Assembly: GCA_009869945.1 (NCBI GenBank)
Contig: WIXG01000344.1
Coordinates: 1-64,000, forward strand
DNA: 64,000 bases
Direction: 5' to 3'
From: Mesaphorura yosii
Lineage: Eukaryota > Arthropoda > Collembola > Poduromorpha > Tullbergiidae
A model generated the notes under the pieces. It made no database searches and was not told the DNA's origin. It was given only the letters and a program-made list of their open reading frames with translations. The position numbers were made by a program, and so were the translations under genes. Position 1 is the stretch's first letter, and every line of letters begins with the position of its first letter. Shown here piece after piece: positions 52,642 to 64,000 of the stretch.

Positions 52642-54914
52642 ACGAAGAGGCATATGTGCACAGAATTTTAGTGCGAGTAAAGTCGGTAAAGTCGAAGGAG
52701 CATCGCATCAGGACAATAGACGATACAATCGGAGTATATTTTTATGGAGCATTAAGCAGAATTTTACAAGGCCCGGCCGTAGGAGAAGTGCGGAGTGCGG
52801 ACCAAGACCAACTTTTACACAGTACTAGTACACGTATTATTATGGCATTTGCGATTGCCATTGCGATATTTTGTAATATAAAATTTTACTGCGTGCGGCA
52901 GCACCCATTTGGAAGGATTTGATGAGTTTTATATCCATTTCATGATTCGTGTGCATGCAGCATTCGTGGAATTCAGCAAGCTGAATAACTTACTTAAATG
53001 TCTATTTAGACGAACACGTATTTGTTGTCCTGCCACTATTGCTTTATATTGGCCCGTTTTGAACTTATGACCTGGAAATGAAACTCTGAATGCTTGACTC
53101 AGCTGCATCACTAGAAGTAGAATTCAAATCTGGAGACGCTTATCTCATTTTTATAGCCAGGCATAAATATTTAGGCTGCTTGTTCGTGTTCTGCCGTGCT
53201 GTTAATGTCATTTATTAATATTGAATTCTTTGCAAGACAGGTGTCATGTGTCGTATTGCGAATGTGCGAGCCAAATGCCATCAGCGTCGTGAGGCGAAGA
53301 GCGCCAGATTGAATGAACATTCGCATTAGCTTTACTGTAATTCCGAAATTCGGATTATGGCAGGTTGTGCTTCATTGTCATTAAATTTTTCTTTGAAAAT
53401 CATGGCATGGTGGTGCGGCCACGTCATAAGCCGCCTGGGCGGTCGCTGCCACTGCCTTCCCAAGAGAGATTTTTGTCATAATTGTTATGGATTCTATCCT
53501 GCTTGCCACCCTAGATAATGCCCTGCTGGCTCGTGGATCACGTATCCTTGCTTTCTCTTTCATCTTGCCTTTTGCGTTGGGTCCTGCTGCAGGTCATTTT
53601 TTCCTGAAATTGGGATCTGTCACCGACATCAATTTGTAATATGAAACACGATGATGATGGCAATGGCCATTAAATGTAATGAGAATTGGGCTTAAAGCTT
53701 AAAACCGCCCAGCCAGCATAAGACCAAGTGGCTTAATATTATTATGGCTTATTTGGAGCGAACAGCGAAGCAGCTTGTGAGCTTATGTGAGCCTCTAGCA
53801 AGCAAGCTAATGCTCTCTGGAGTCAGGATAGCAGCGAAATCGAATTCTCTTGGGACTCGACCATGTAAACGCAGAAGCGGCAGCAGTGCGTCCTTTTCCC
53901 GTCCTGGCCCATTAACATTTCTCGCACAGAAATGGTCCTCGACCTTGCCCTGCCTGCCTGCTTTCTGCATGCTGCGCCACGCCATTAAGAGCGCACATGT
54001 TCTTAAGTACCGTACCAGTAGTCCAAGAAAAGTGGAAAGAAGGTTGGAAAAACCAATTTACTTGCTTAATTGCGTTAAAAACCAAAAATGAACTGCAAAT
54101 TTCATTTTGGAGTGTGCATGCATGAGACACGTTGATGTTCTTGCTTCTTTCTAGGGTAAATATTTTACTCAAGCGTAAATCGTCGGTCCGTCCATTCTAA
54201 ACATTGTATGCGGGTGTTAAACTGAAAACAGCACGAATCTGTGTTTTTAACCCATAAATTAAAAAATTGACGTTGTTAGTTCCTAGAATACCTGAATCTT
54301 ACGTCTAATAAGATCAGTGTTTGAGAAAATTAGCTCATAATTCATGTTGGCGCTCTTCGACGTTTCCAACTTTTTTTTAGGACAGCACGAACGTAAGCGC
54401 CTGACTGAGAGTAGAATGCGCAGGATAAAGTTGATGTCCGTTGGCATGGAATATGAATGAGTGAGGCTGCACTTCTTTACTTCAAGAATGGAATAGGAAA
54501 TTAAATTTATGAGCCACGTGCAAAGTGCAAATTGGCAAATTCAATTTGGAACTTGTTGACTTTTACTAATGGAATTACGGTTTTGAATTTCCTGTTACAT
54601 CTTTCATTTAGAGGTGGAGTTTTATTTTATTTTTATGAATAAATTTTCAGTGCAAATATGGACGAAATGAGAAGTTGGAAGAGATTCATGTGATCTTTCT
54701 ACTGATAACTAATTGCGCGCTTCTTGATTATTTGTACCTACGAGTGCAGAATATGATATTTTAAGTGATAGTACTAACCTGATATGTTATCTAAATTAAG
54801 AGTCATAGCAGAAACACATACTATAGTAGAATGTACGTAATTGGACAATTATCCCGTTGTGATTAACTTGGTGATGGTGATTACTCTGATTACTGAATAA
54901 ACTTGTATCTCTTC
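52642..54914. other. Intergenic stretch
   Basis: Carries the 3' UTR of the cysteine-rich gene at the left. No gene supported; short ORFs only. Confidence 0.35.
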
Positions 54915-55178
54915 TTACTCGCGTTTCATAACAAATTCACGCAACTTTTTTCGCGAAAGTTCGGTTTCTAACTTCCGTTTGGTCATAATAGTGGGCTTCT
55001 TACCAGAACCAGACTTTCTCTTCATTGAAATTCCATTCTCCTGCCTTCTAATGATGTACATTGTGGATTTGGGCACACCTTCCGCTTGGAAGTGTTTGAC
55101 GACATCTTGTTTGGCCCAGTCTGGATGCAGGTCTAGGAGTCGTCCGACGCGCTCACAAAGTGTCTCTTGTCTCGACAT
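54915..55178 (-). mobile_element. Mariner-type transposase N-terminal fragment
   Basis: An 87-residue - strand frame from an ATG at 55178 reads as a DNA-binding helix-turn-helix followed by the linker typical of Tc1/mariner-like transposases: VKHFQAEGVPKSTMYIIRR, then ENG, then KRKSGSGKKPTIMTKRK. The frame stops after LREFVMKRE, and no DDE catalytic domain follows, so it is a truncated relic or a solo domain. No terminal inverted repeats were identified. It could alternatively be a short domesticated HTH protein. Confidence 0.6.
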
Positions 55179-56541
55179 TTTGCTTTGATCCACGTTCACG
55201 ACAAACTCACAGAAAATCGTACTGCCTTACTCAGAATTAAATGAGGAATGAGAAAAAAATTGCTTCTAATGAAGAAAAATTCATCCCGCGCGAGGAAGTC
55301 GAAAATGAAGCCAGTCCGGATTTCATGTTGCTACCCGTTACTTCTGATGTGCTCGGCTTTCATTCTGAAAGGCGAAACTATCGAATTCTTTTGCCTTTAC
55401 ATGCATAGAAGAGCAACTGAGTTTATACGTTTTTCGTTTGCGTTGGGGGGTGGTAACTGAAACCCTAGACCTCTTCACCGGCATTTGCACTCTTTCATCT
55501 CGCCGATTTGCTCTTTATGAAATTAACATTTTTGCTCTCCGTTTACTTTGAAGTATTTCACCTCCGGCTGACAATTGTGAGAGCTTAGGGCTTAGAAGCC
55601 TAAAAAGTGCACAAATCTCCTTTTGAATTGGATGCAATATACTTTTACCAAGCTCGAGTTCTCACTAACTTTAATCAAGTAAATTTCATTGGGCTGAATT
55701 TTAGAAGGGAATGGTACAGAAGGTTCAAAGGAAAAGAGAAACCTCAGGATTTCAGCAGTTGTTGGAAAAAACATTTTTGATTGTATTCTTCCGCTACCGG
55801 AGCGAATGAGCAAAGCCGAAGCTGACGCAAGAATGGAAGACCAGAAAATGAGTAGCCTGTAGCCGGAAAGGATTTGTTGACTTGTCAGTGTCCGTACTCC
55901 GTGCTCGCACAAATAAAACGACACCAAACTTCAAGCGAAACGCGAAAAGCACAGCACAATGAGATAATGACATTGGGTTCCGAATAATTCGTCATCCTTT
56001 GACTGTACATATAAATCGTTGATGCGTGGAGAAGCTACACAAAATACCAGAACATTAAAACTATGGGTAATATTACAGGTGAAAGCGCTCTCTCGAGAAT
56101 CCTGAAAATTCAGCTCTACGCTAGCGCTGGTACCTAGCCTCATGGCCAGCTTTATGACTACAACCCATTAAGGATAATTATTTATATGGCGGACGACTGA
56201 GCCCTTGTAAGACACCCTCAAGCACACCTGCGCCCTGCTGAAAAGAATTGAAATTAAATTAAATTAACATAATACTGGCTTTATTCATACAATTAAACGA
56301 ACAAACTAAATTCCAGTTGAAGCTTCTTTGTCTACGAGGGCGCATTGTCAGAAATGTTTTAAATGGCACAGACTAAAATAAATATCCTGAAATTGAAATG
56401 ATCGAGAGAGTCATTTTCTATTACAATTATGGCCAATTTAGCAGTGCAGCGATACTTTCGTCCTTCGTCGTCAGGTACATCCACAATGCACAAGCCCACA
56501 CTTTCGGCTCTTGCTTCGCTAATTAATGCAGTATCTCTTGT
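55179..56541. other. Intergenic stretch with the 3' end of the hydrolase gene
   Basis: A - strand AATAAA at 56280-56285 lies 257 bp past the hydrolase stop and is its likely poly(A) signal. ORFs at 55248-55460 and 55592-55927 show no recognised domain. Confidence 0.4.
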
Positions 56542-58952
56542 TCATTTCTTCCCATATCTTCTCAGATGATGTGCATAACTGGTAGGTCCGCCCAAAGCAT
56601 TTGACACTGGTCCGGGATGAATTCCGTTAAGTACAGGCCCAATTCCATTTGGCGCCGGCAGTGTGTGCGGGCGTACGTGCGGATGTGGCGGAACTCTGCT
56701 CGGCCCGGACAGAGGCAGCAGTCCGTTACCAGGCACCGGGACAAGTCCGTTCGGCACGAGCGATGCCAGCACTTCATCCTCACCAAGTACTCGAGCCAGC
56801 ATATTGCGCACGGCTGTTATTTGAGCTCCTCGTTGAGTGGCTGTGTGAAGATGAAACATAAACTTTACCTTAAAGATTTTATTGTGCAAACAAGGCGTGC
56901 CAAGTGTCAGGTACCATAAAATCGTCCTGTGTGTCCATACGTGTCCCAGCAACCGATTTGATTCTGACCGTTGTTGCGCAGCACTTGTGGGAAAACCATG
57001 ATGATATTATTTAATTCAGCCACTTCCAGGTATCCACTGTTAATAATGTGATTTGAGCCCACAAATTCTCTGCAATTGCAAAAATGAGGGCCCCATGAGT
57101 GTCATGAACATGAGCATAAGCAGCGCACGTGGGCTGACGGATGGGCGTACCTTCCAGCTGAACATCCGTGAAAATAGAAATGAAGCATGCAACGCTGGCT
57201 TCGGCATGACGTCGGAATGTAAAGGAACCCAAGGTTATCCATTTCATAGCGCTCTTCTGATCCATAAAAGAACTCAGTTTGGTCAAAAGTTTGCAGGGGC
57301 TGAAGTGGGACCGCTTCTTTCACTGGAAAAATGACAGAACATCAAAGTCTGAAATTTCACGACGCAGCAGTGACGAATGACGTAATTACCTTTCGGATAT
57401 CGGACCACAGCTTCGCCAAGCAGAAAATGAAGAGATTCAAAAGCTCCGGGAAGGTCACAGTTGGAAACGTAGAACGTCGGAGCTGAATCCGCAGCACAAG
57501 GAGCACCGAAGGAATGAGAAGGCTAACTCGCAAAGCAAACGCGTACAATTATCATGTAGGTATTTAGATGGATTAAGATTTGAGCCAATTGGTCTTGATC
57601 TTTGATCGGATAACGAGCGCTTACCAGCGTTAAATTGGCTGCCTTCACACGCGTCCGAATCGCCCTATTATTCAAAATGTACGGTTCATAGACGTTGAGC
57701 ACTGCGAGCGTTTGATCTATAACAAGTAAAAAAGATCAAAGTATTCTGTAAACTTGTTGACTGATCGTTATGTGTATCGTCTCAGATTTCGGCGAAGTTC
57801 ATACCATAAAGGATTCGAACTATAGTATATGTCACAATGGAGAATGATCTTCTAGAAAGACTCTACTTACCCGTTGTGAAAAGAGCGTTTTGTGTTCCAG
57901 CAAACACGTAAAGCCGCTTATTTCTCAGATTCGCCGGGTTTTCAATCAGACCTTGACGAAAGTAGCTTTCGATGTCAACAAGTGCTAAATTTGGATGCCA
58001 GAGGCGTTCGCGAGGGAAGTTTCCAAGCGTCGTGCACACGTTGTCGTAATTCGCTTGGATGCCGTCTCCTGGACCACATCGGTAATAAGCTGGAAGCAAT
58101 AAGCGACAAATTTACGGCATTGCTGATTTGATTGATCTTCTGCTTCTACTTTTGTCGAGTAGAGTTACTGCTTACAATGTGAGAAGGTAGCGATCCCGCT
58201 AAAAAGAGACGAGTAGGCGAACTGTAGCTGCTGGGCAAAAGTTCCACCGCTTGAGAATCCGGAAAGTGTGATGTATTCAGGGAATATGTTCAGCTTAACT
58301 GTAACAAGCAAGAAAAAGACAATTCAGGGCCATTCAACAGCATTAATTTCCGAAGTATTTTAATTAGGCAGGAGTTATGCACTCGTGCATCGTGTTAGCG
58401 CATGGCCAGGCCCCGCCGTTATACGAAGTATAAATTATAATTTCACGGTCTTTAACTTTAATTCATGTCTATGGTCAGTTTTGGCTGATTTTGGCTTGGG
58501 AGACCGGTAGCGACCAGCGAGCAAGTAAGTAATACGTTCTTAGCCTACCCAGTCAGCACGCAATTAGGGATCAGTGACCACTAAAAGACTTGAACACTGT
58601 ATACAACTTGAACCATGCAATAAAATTCGACTCAATGATTTTCCCATTTCTCTCGTGTTCGTGGTCGCATTGCGTAACTTGACCGTGAAGAACGCGAATT
58701 TTTAATGCAGCACGAGAATTACATACTGTAACTCGCACGAATTCGCTTTCAGGCAAGCACTTAACTCTTAATGCACTTACCTAATCTCGTGTCCGCCAAT
58801 TCGGTGGAACCTGGGGCTGCGAAGAAGGAAATTTGGCCTGCCCTCGGCCTGCCCAGCTTCTGACAGGAGGCGAAGAGGTGAAGGTGAGTGATGGCCGTGA
58901 ATAAAATGCAAAAACTGGCACAAAATCGGGTTAATTTGGTAGGGAAAAACAT
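56542..58952 (-). CDS. Secreted PHB-depolymerase-like serine hydrolase
   Basis: Eight exons: 58952-58781, 58298-58176, 58089-57871, 57716-57625, 57522-57390, 57322-57151, 57069-56915 and 56840-56542, all in frame, 454 residues. A signal peptide (FCASFCILFTAITHLHLFASC) starts the protein. The lipase box GFSSGG lies near residue 71, then IENPANLRNKRLYVFAGT, the catalytic-His segment SHSFGAPC, then SNCDLPG. The oxyanion-type HFYFHGC follows C-terminally, then GCWDTYG and the QRGAQITAV helix. These are the blocks of poly(3-hydroxybutyrate) depolymerases in the order of their type-2 catalytic domain, which hydrolyse bacterial polyester to hydroxybutyrate oligomers. In family members FSGTAD carries the catalytic Asp; here it reads FAGTQN. 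The C-terminal 75 residues are Pro/Gly-rich. Activity on PHB is inference, and the family may have another substrate. Confidence 0.8.
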
Positions 58953-60480
58953 TTTTTGGACGAGAATGCGTGCGACGCGAAACGGGAGATGAAAAGGAGA
59001 GCAAAATGAAGCTGCTGTATCACTCTGCCTCAATTAAATCAAATAGCAGGTAATTATGGTAGGTGCCCGTGCCACTCAGCTGCTGCCCTGCACTTGCACT
59101 TTTAAGTTAATTGTGACTCAGCACAAAAAATCACGAGTAATTTACGTCCGTGAGTTCACGGCACAACAAGCCACGCCACTGTCACGATGAACATCACAAA
59201 AATCACAATTCACAGCAATGCGAATGCGTCTGGTATCCTGTCCCGCACTGAACTGAGACAATAATTTCAAGAGTGCAGCCTTAAATTAAATTATAGCGTC
59301 GTCCGTCGTAGCGTCGATGAGAATCGAGACGAATTAAGTTAATGAGTTTGACACACTGCACTGCAGAAAGTAAAAATTATTCGCGTACACGTACGAGGCA
59401 AAGGCAAAGAAGAAGTACGCATAGTACTCCGCTTGCAATTATGTAATATTTTGCTCTACATTGTTGTAGATGAGTAGCACGGTGCAAAAAACTTGTGCAG
59501 TAGTAAAAACCAAAGTATAAGACTGCTTGGGGAATTTTTATTACGAACAGATTCGCAAGTGCAAGTGAAAGGGTACATTCGTGCTGTAATGCATTCTGCA
59601 GAGCACGAGCACGAACGCGAACTCGCCCTCACAACGGTAATAATGCACCAATTCACGTTAATTATAAATATTAATATTTCTCGACCGCTGCAGTATTGTT
59701 ATGATTAGAGTCGTATTGCTGCAGTCATAATAAATGAAAGCGACAGTGGCAAGTAATACGTTAATTTAATACGTACGTATGAAATGTGAAAGTTATAATT
59801 TTTTCGAATCGCGATGCGATTTGCGATGATTTTTTGTGCTTAACAAGCCTGCAATTGCAATCGCATTGCACTGGCAATAACTATAAACAAGACTACTCAG
59901 CAAGTACAAATGAGAATTCTGATGCGTCGGGCCGTAATGCCAGTCATGTGCTGTGCCGTAATCGTAACATATCCTGGGTCACAATGGCATGGCAGGCGGC
60001 AGCCGATGGGCAGTTGACGTATTGGTGTACACAACGATTAATGTAACCTTCTAAGGCAATTAAAGTGGAAGTGGCCTAATTAATTATGATTTGTGATTTT
60101 AGTGGTGTACAGGCAATCGTGCCGCGCATCGCGTATTGTCGAGATACCATCTTTCCGACACAAATCACACGGAAGGATTAATTACCATATTACCACCTAC
60201 CTATCAGTTAACACGCCGATGCTTCAGGCTGAGGCTACCGCAGGTGTGACGTATGTAAACAAATATTACATAATCGACACGCGCGCTCGATAAAGAGGAA
60301 GTAAGTCAGATCGCCAGAATCTTCCTTCGGAAAAGGTTTTGGGTGCTTCTTGTATCTCATTTCTCATACGGCCCTGTGGGAGAAACTCGGATTACTTCCA
60401 TTTCATTGCGAACGCGGCTTTGACGAGGCTGAGGTTTACTTTCAGTTTCATTTCAGGCTCAGCGTCCCCACGATTCCAAA

Positions 60481-60500
60481 CCACGCCACGCCACGCCACG
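60481..60500. repeat. (ccacg)4 microsatellite
   Basis: Four exact tandem copies of ccacg. Confidence 0.8.
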
Positions 60501-63500
60501 CGTTGTTTATCTGGGGCATGCTGAGATTTGAGACCATTTTCATGCGTCATGAATGAGTCTCAGCCATGCGAATCCGTAATTATGCCTCCGTATCTCTTTT
60601 ATCTCGTCCATCATTGCTGCTGGTGGCTGCTGTCTTTGTATCGTCAAATCGCTGGGCTGATTGCTATCTATGGAAGCCGTTGTTTTATGTTTTGATGTTT
60701 TTAGGACAATTCTCAGTGCATTTACGTAAATGACTGGTAAATAATGTCAAATTCGTGTCAAATATTAATTTACACGTCGTGCCGAGTCAATTTTGCCAAG
60801 CTTTGTCAGGTAATTCCGGCTGGTGGCTGCAACTGCGGCGACGCCAGGCAGATGCTAAATTTTCTGCGAAATTCTGTGAATGAACAAACGATTAAGAGGC
60901 CTTGCAACCAGGAAACTGACTAAGTCCAAAAATGTTGCTATTTATTGCTTACCGTGATAATGACAGCTATTTGGGCTTGGCTTGGCTTTGGCGCTGGCTG
61001 TCTAAACTTAAATCACGTTTAATTGCAGTCAGAGCACACGCCTTTTAATGATAATCACATTTAATAGCGTTCATAAAATTGATTATGCATAACAAACTTG
61101 CATTACACTTGCACTTGCGCTGGGAGAGATTTTGCCGAAATTCAAGAAAAACTCGTTTCGAGGCGTAATGGGTAATAATAAGTTAACTTAAGTGCTAAAT
61201 TATAAAGAAATAAAATCAATTTATTCACCGCAGTTGAAGAGAGTAATTATACTTATTATAGTGGATTATCAACGACTCCCTCCTAAAAGAAATTTGAAGC
61301 TTGTGGTCGTCCTCATTGCTGCGTATTACGGATTACGATAACTGAGTGCATGACTATACATTCGCCATTCGCACTTCGCATGTCCAACGTCCTTGATGAC
61401 GATGACTGCATGACAAATTCTAGCCTGCAGAGATGAAAGTGCAAGTTCGTTCGTACCACGCTACGCACCTGTCTGGCGTAATTAAAAGTTGTCTCGATTC
61501 TAAGTAAAATCGACTCATTCATCAGCTCGATTAAAATGTGAAAAATTAGCACAGACTTTGTTTTGCAGTGCGAAAAGGTTCAAAATTCAGGAAATTGAAA
61601 CCACGTTTAATTAAGTTTTCAAGTTCAAGCACAAATTTGCTATGTGAATGTCATTTCCCATTCATTGCGCTACAGCACTGAAACCGAAGCTCATCTGATG
61701 GATGAATGGACTGTGTGGGCTCGATTTCAAAGGAATCTGTTCCAATGCAGACACCCACTGACCTATTCCTCTTTCCGCTTGTACCCCGTGCTCTCCATTC
61801 GACATCAATTACGGACGAGCATCGGCTATGATGCAAATTTTGCAATTTGCATTTGCAAACAAAATCTGTTCCACATCACCTTTACGTCACTTGTGCTGCA
61901 TTTCTCATGTTGTGATGTTACGAAGATTTAAAAGAAAATGTCATATGTATGAAATGAAAGGAACTCGTTAATAGAAACATCGAATATCAAGTGCAGAGAG
62001 AGTAGAAAAGATGCGCTGGGCGTTGACAAGAGACAGAGACACATGAAACGAAATGAAATGCACTTTGATCATCATCGCTTGGTAACTGCCCACACGTCCA
62101 CGTCCCTCATTTCGGTCATTTTGCGGGAAGAGTCCAGATGCTTGGCAACTCTCCGTGTATTACTTTGAGATCTTAATTTAGATTTTCCTGAATAGAACGC
62201 ATACTACGACTACGCAATGACATGTGAAAGATCAATTTGACACAGCGTAATGTACTTTGTGTAAAGACGACAAAGAGATAAATGAAATAACGACGACAAC
62301 GGCAACGACGTGAATGAATGTGAAATTGAAACTGAAAGGTGTTAAAAGAAGTTGTCGTTCATCATATCATTTCGCGAAACAGTACAAAAGAACACAAAAA
62401 CCTTTCTGATGTGATGCATTTAAGAATGTAAGAATTTACGACTCAAGATCCTGTGGTGCTATATGTGATTGTGGTTCAGTAAAACGGGAGTGACAGGCAA
62501 GGCAAGCATGCCATCGCCAGCATCTCGTCAGGATTAAAATCTCGTGAAACTTGAGAACTGAGGGCCTGAGACTGCGACGCACTCAGACGGAATTGACAAG
62601 AGAAAGACGTACGCACGCCACAGCACGGCACTGCTCGCGCTTGGCCGCTGGTACAATAGAAATATGAAAATGAATTTGCATCAATCAACAATGGGAGTGG
62701 ATTCGCCTCATATTTGAGCAGGAGCAGGAAGAGAATTGCTGCCATTGTTCGGGTCCCATTGAAAAATGACATTTTAATGCAGCCTCCATTGTATCTGCTA
62801 ATAAATTATAATAAATTCATAGTTGCCTACATTTATCGCCAGCGCTGCCACTACCAATCTCCTCAAAAAGGTTTTAGTGGTTCTTGCCAGTTGCAAATGT
62901 GATTAATATTGCTTTGAGTCTTGCAGGCATAATTTATTATCTGTTGCAAAAACCCCAATTGAAATTCCAATCCATCATTCGTAATTTGATCATTAGACCC
63001 CTGTAATAAGAACGAAATTGATCGGGGGATCGTCGACTGACTGATTAGTAACTCATTAACTCGTTAAATTCACGATACGATAACCGTTTTAACCTTGTGC
63101 CATGTCTTGCTTGTTTATGCAAGGCAATAAAACTTTACCGCGGCGGTACGCGGATGATTGACTGCCAATGCCTCAAAGCATTTCACCATTTCACGTCGGC
63201 TCGTGTCTGCGTCGGCTTTGTTTTTTATGGCTGATTGTGATTGAGAAATAACCTTTTTGCAAGAAAACCAAAGCAAATCATATAATAACCGTAATAATAA
63301 TGATGGCAATGACTTATTCTCTTGCGTGATGGGTCCTTGAGGCTGAGACACGCGAGACGCAAGACGCGAAAAGTGAAGACAAGACATGAGATGCAGTGCG
63401 AATTACAGTGATACAAGATCATGTAATAGTAATAGGTTTTGTTCTCTTTACCAGATTGCGATCCTGTAACACGCGCTGGTATTAAAAGCGGCATGCGGCG

Positions 63501-63583
63501 GCTTGTCGCATTGAATTTTGAAATGACTGAAATCTTGAAGTATAAATTACGCTTAAAGTTTGAGATGCAAGGCCATAATTTCT

Positions 63584-63625
63584 CTTGATACTTGATGCTT
63601 GATACTTGATGCTTGATACTTGATA
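63584..63625. repeat. 7-bp tandem repeat cttgat(a/g)
   Basis: Six head-to-tail units of cttgata or cttgatg in the order a, g, a, g, a, a. Confidence 0.85.
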
Positions 63626-64000
63626 CGAGATTCATGGATGAAGAGTTCACAATAATTGACTGACGACGACGAGACTACGGGGATCGTAAACTTGACATGA
63701 ATCTCGCTTATCGCTGTCTATTTGTTTCAGTAACACCAAAACGGGCTTAAAAAGAAATCAAATGTCATGTTTTTAATTTTCATTGTGTAGTCTTTATGCA
63801 AGTCAATAAGTATTACTATATACTACAATTAAATGTGGTGAATATCACGGTTGAAGAATTCAGAACTTCGTTTATGAGTTATTTGCAATTTGCATGCCGG
63901 CGACAATGGAAAATGCGCAGAAGTGAAACGACACGAGAACAAATACAAAGCAAAAGTGTCGCAGTCATAAAATCCATAAATTGTCATTATGACATATGCA

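Larger units (their letters stand above)
58953..64000. other. Terminal intergenic stretch with short repeats
   Basis: Five kilobases beyond the hydrolase start codon. ORFs are short or biased; none has a recognisable domain or believable splice partners. The left end must hold the hydrolase promoter. I see no tRNA, rRNA or transposon. Confidence 0.4.

Overview
The window is arthropod-like nuclear DNA: split genes with mostly 55–120 bp GT–AG introns, AT-rich spacers and animal orthologues (METTL13, RAB14, PRDX6, PTPA). Three divergent seven-helix chemoreceptors, the compact introns and a poly(3-hydroxybutyrate)-depolymerase-like gene suggest a springtail (Collembola). This is inferred from gene content and no species assignment is claimed. 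Exon structures were built by hand from GT/AG sites, reading frame and family similarity.

Left part (1–12.3 kb): the 3' part of an SLC18B1-like MFS transporter and a small two-helix membrane protein (+ strand). Then, on the - strand, a single-exon chemoreceptor, a DESI1-like PPPDE peptidase, a four-helix MARVEL-like protein, a weak cysteine-rich candidate with a 14-bp minisatellite beside it, and a ten-exon METTL13. A two-exon coiled-coil gene lies inside a METTL13 intron on the opposite strand.

Middle (12.3–34.5 kb): about 6.5 kb without a convincing gene leads to an immediate-early-response (IER2/IER5) family gene. RAB14 and PRDX6 (-) and PTPA (+) follow. Next to PTPA is a decayed intronless copy of DNA polymerase eta (-) with stops and frameshifts.

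Right part (34.5–64 kb): two tandem chemoreceptor genes (+) whose duplication units share flanking sequence. Then comes an approximately 11.7-kb, six-exon gene (+) for a secreted cysteine-rich protein of unknown family. Its exons 4–6 repeat the cysteine pattern and intron phases of exons 1–3. After a mariner-type transposase fragment comes an eight-exon gene (-) for a secreted PHB-depolymerase-like hydrolase. It has the lipase box before the oxyanion motif, and the expected catalytic Asp is apparently replaced. The last 5 kb hold only short repeats.

The genes do not form one pathway. They are housekeeping genes (translation-factor methylation, vesicle traffic, redox, phosphatase activation) mixed with lineage-specific sensory and secreted genes. 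The most unusual items are the two-module cysteine-rich protein, the PHB-depolymerase-like gene and the polymerase eta pseudogene.
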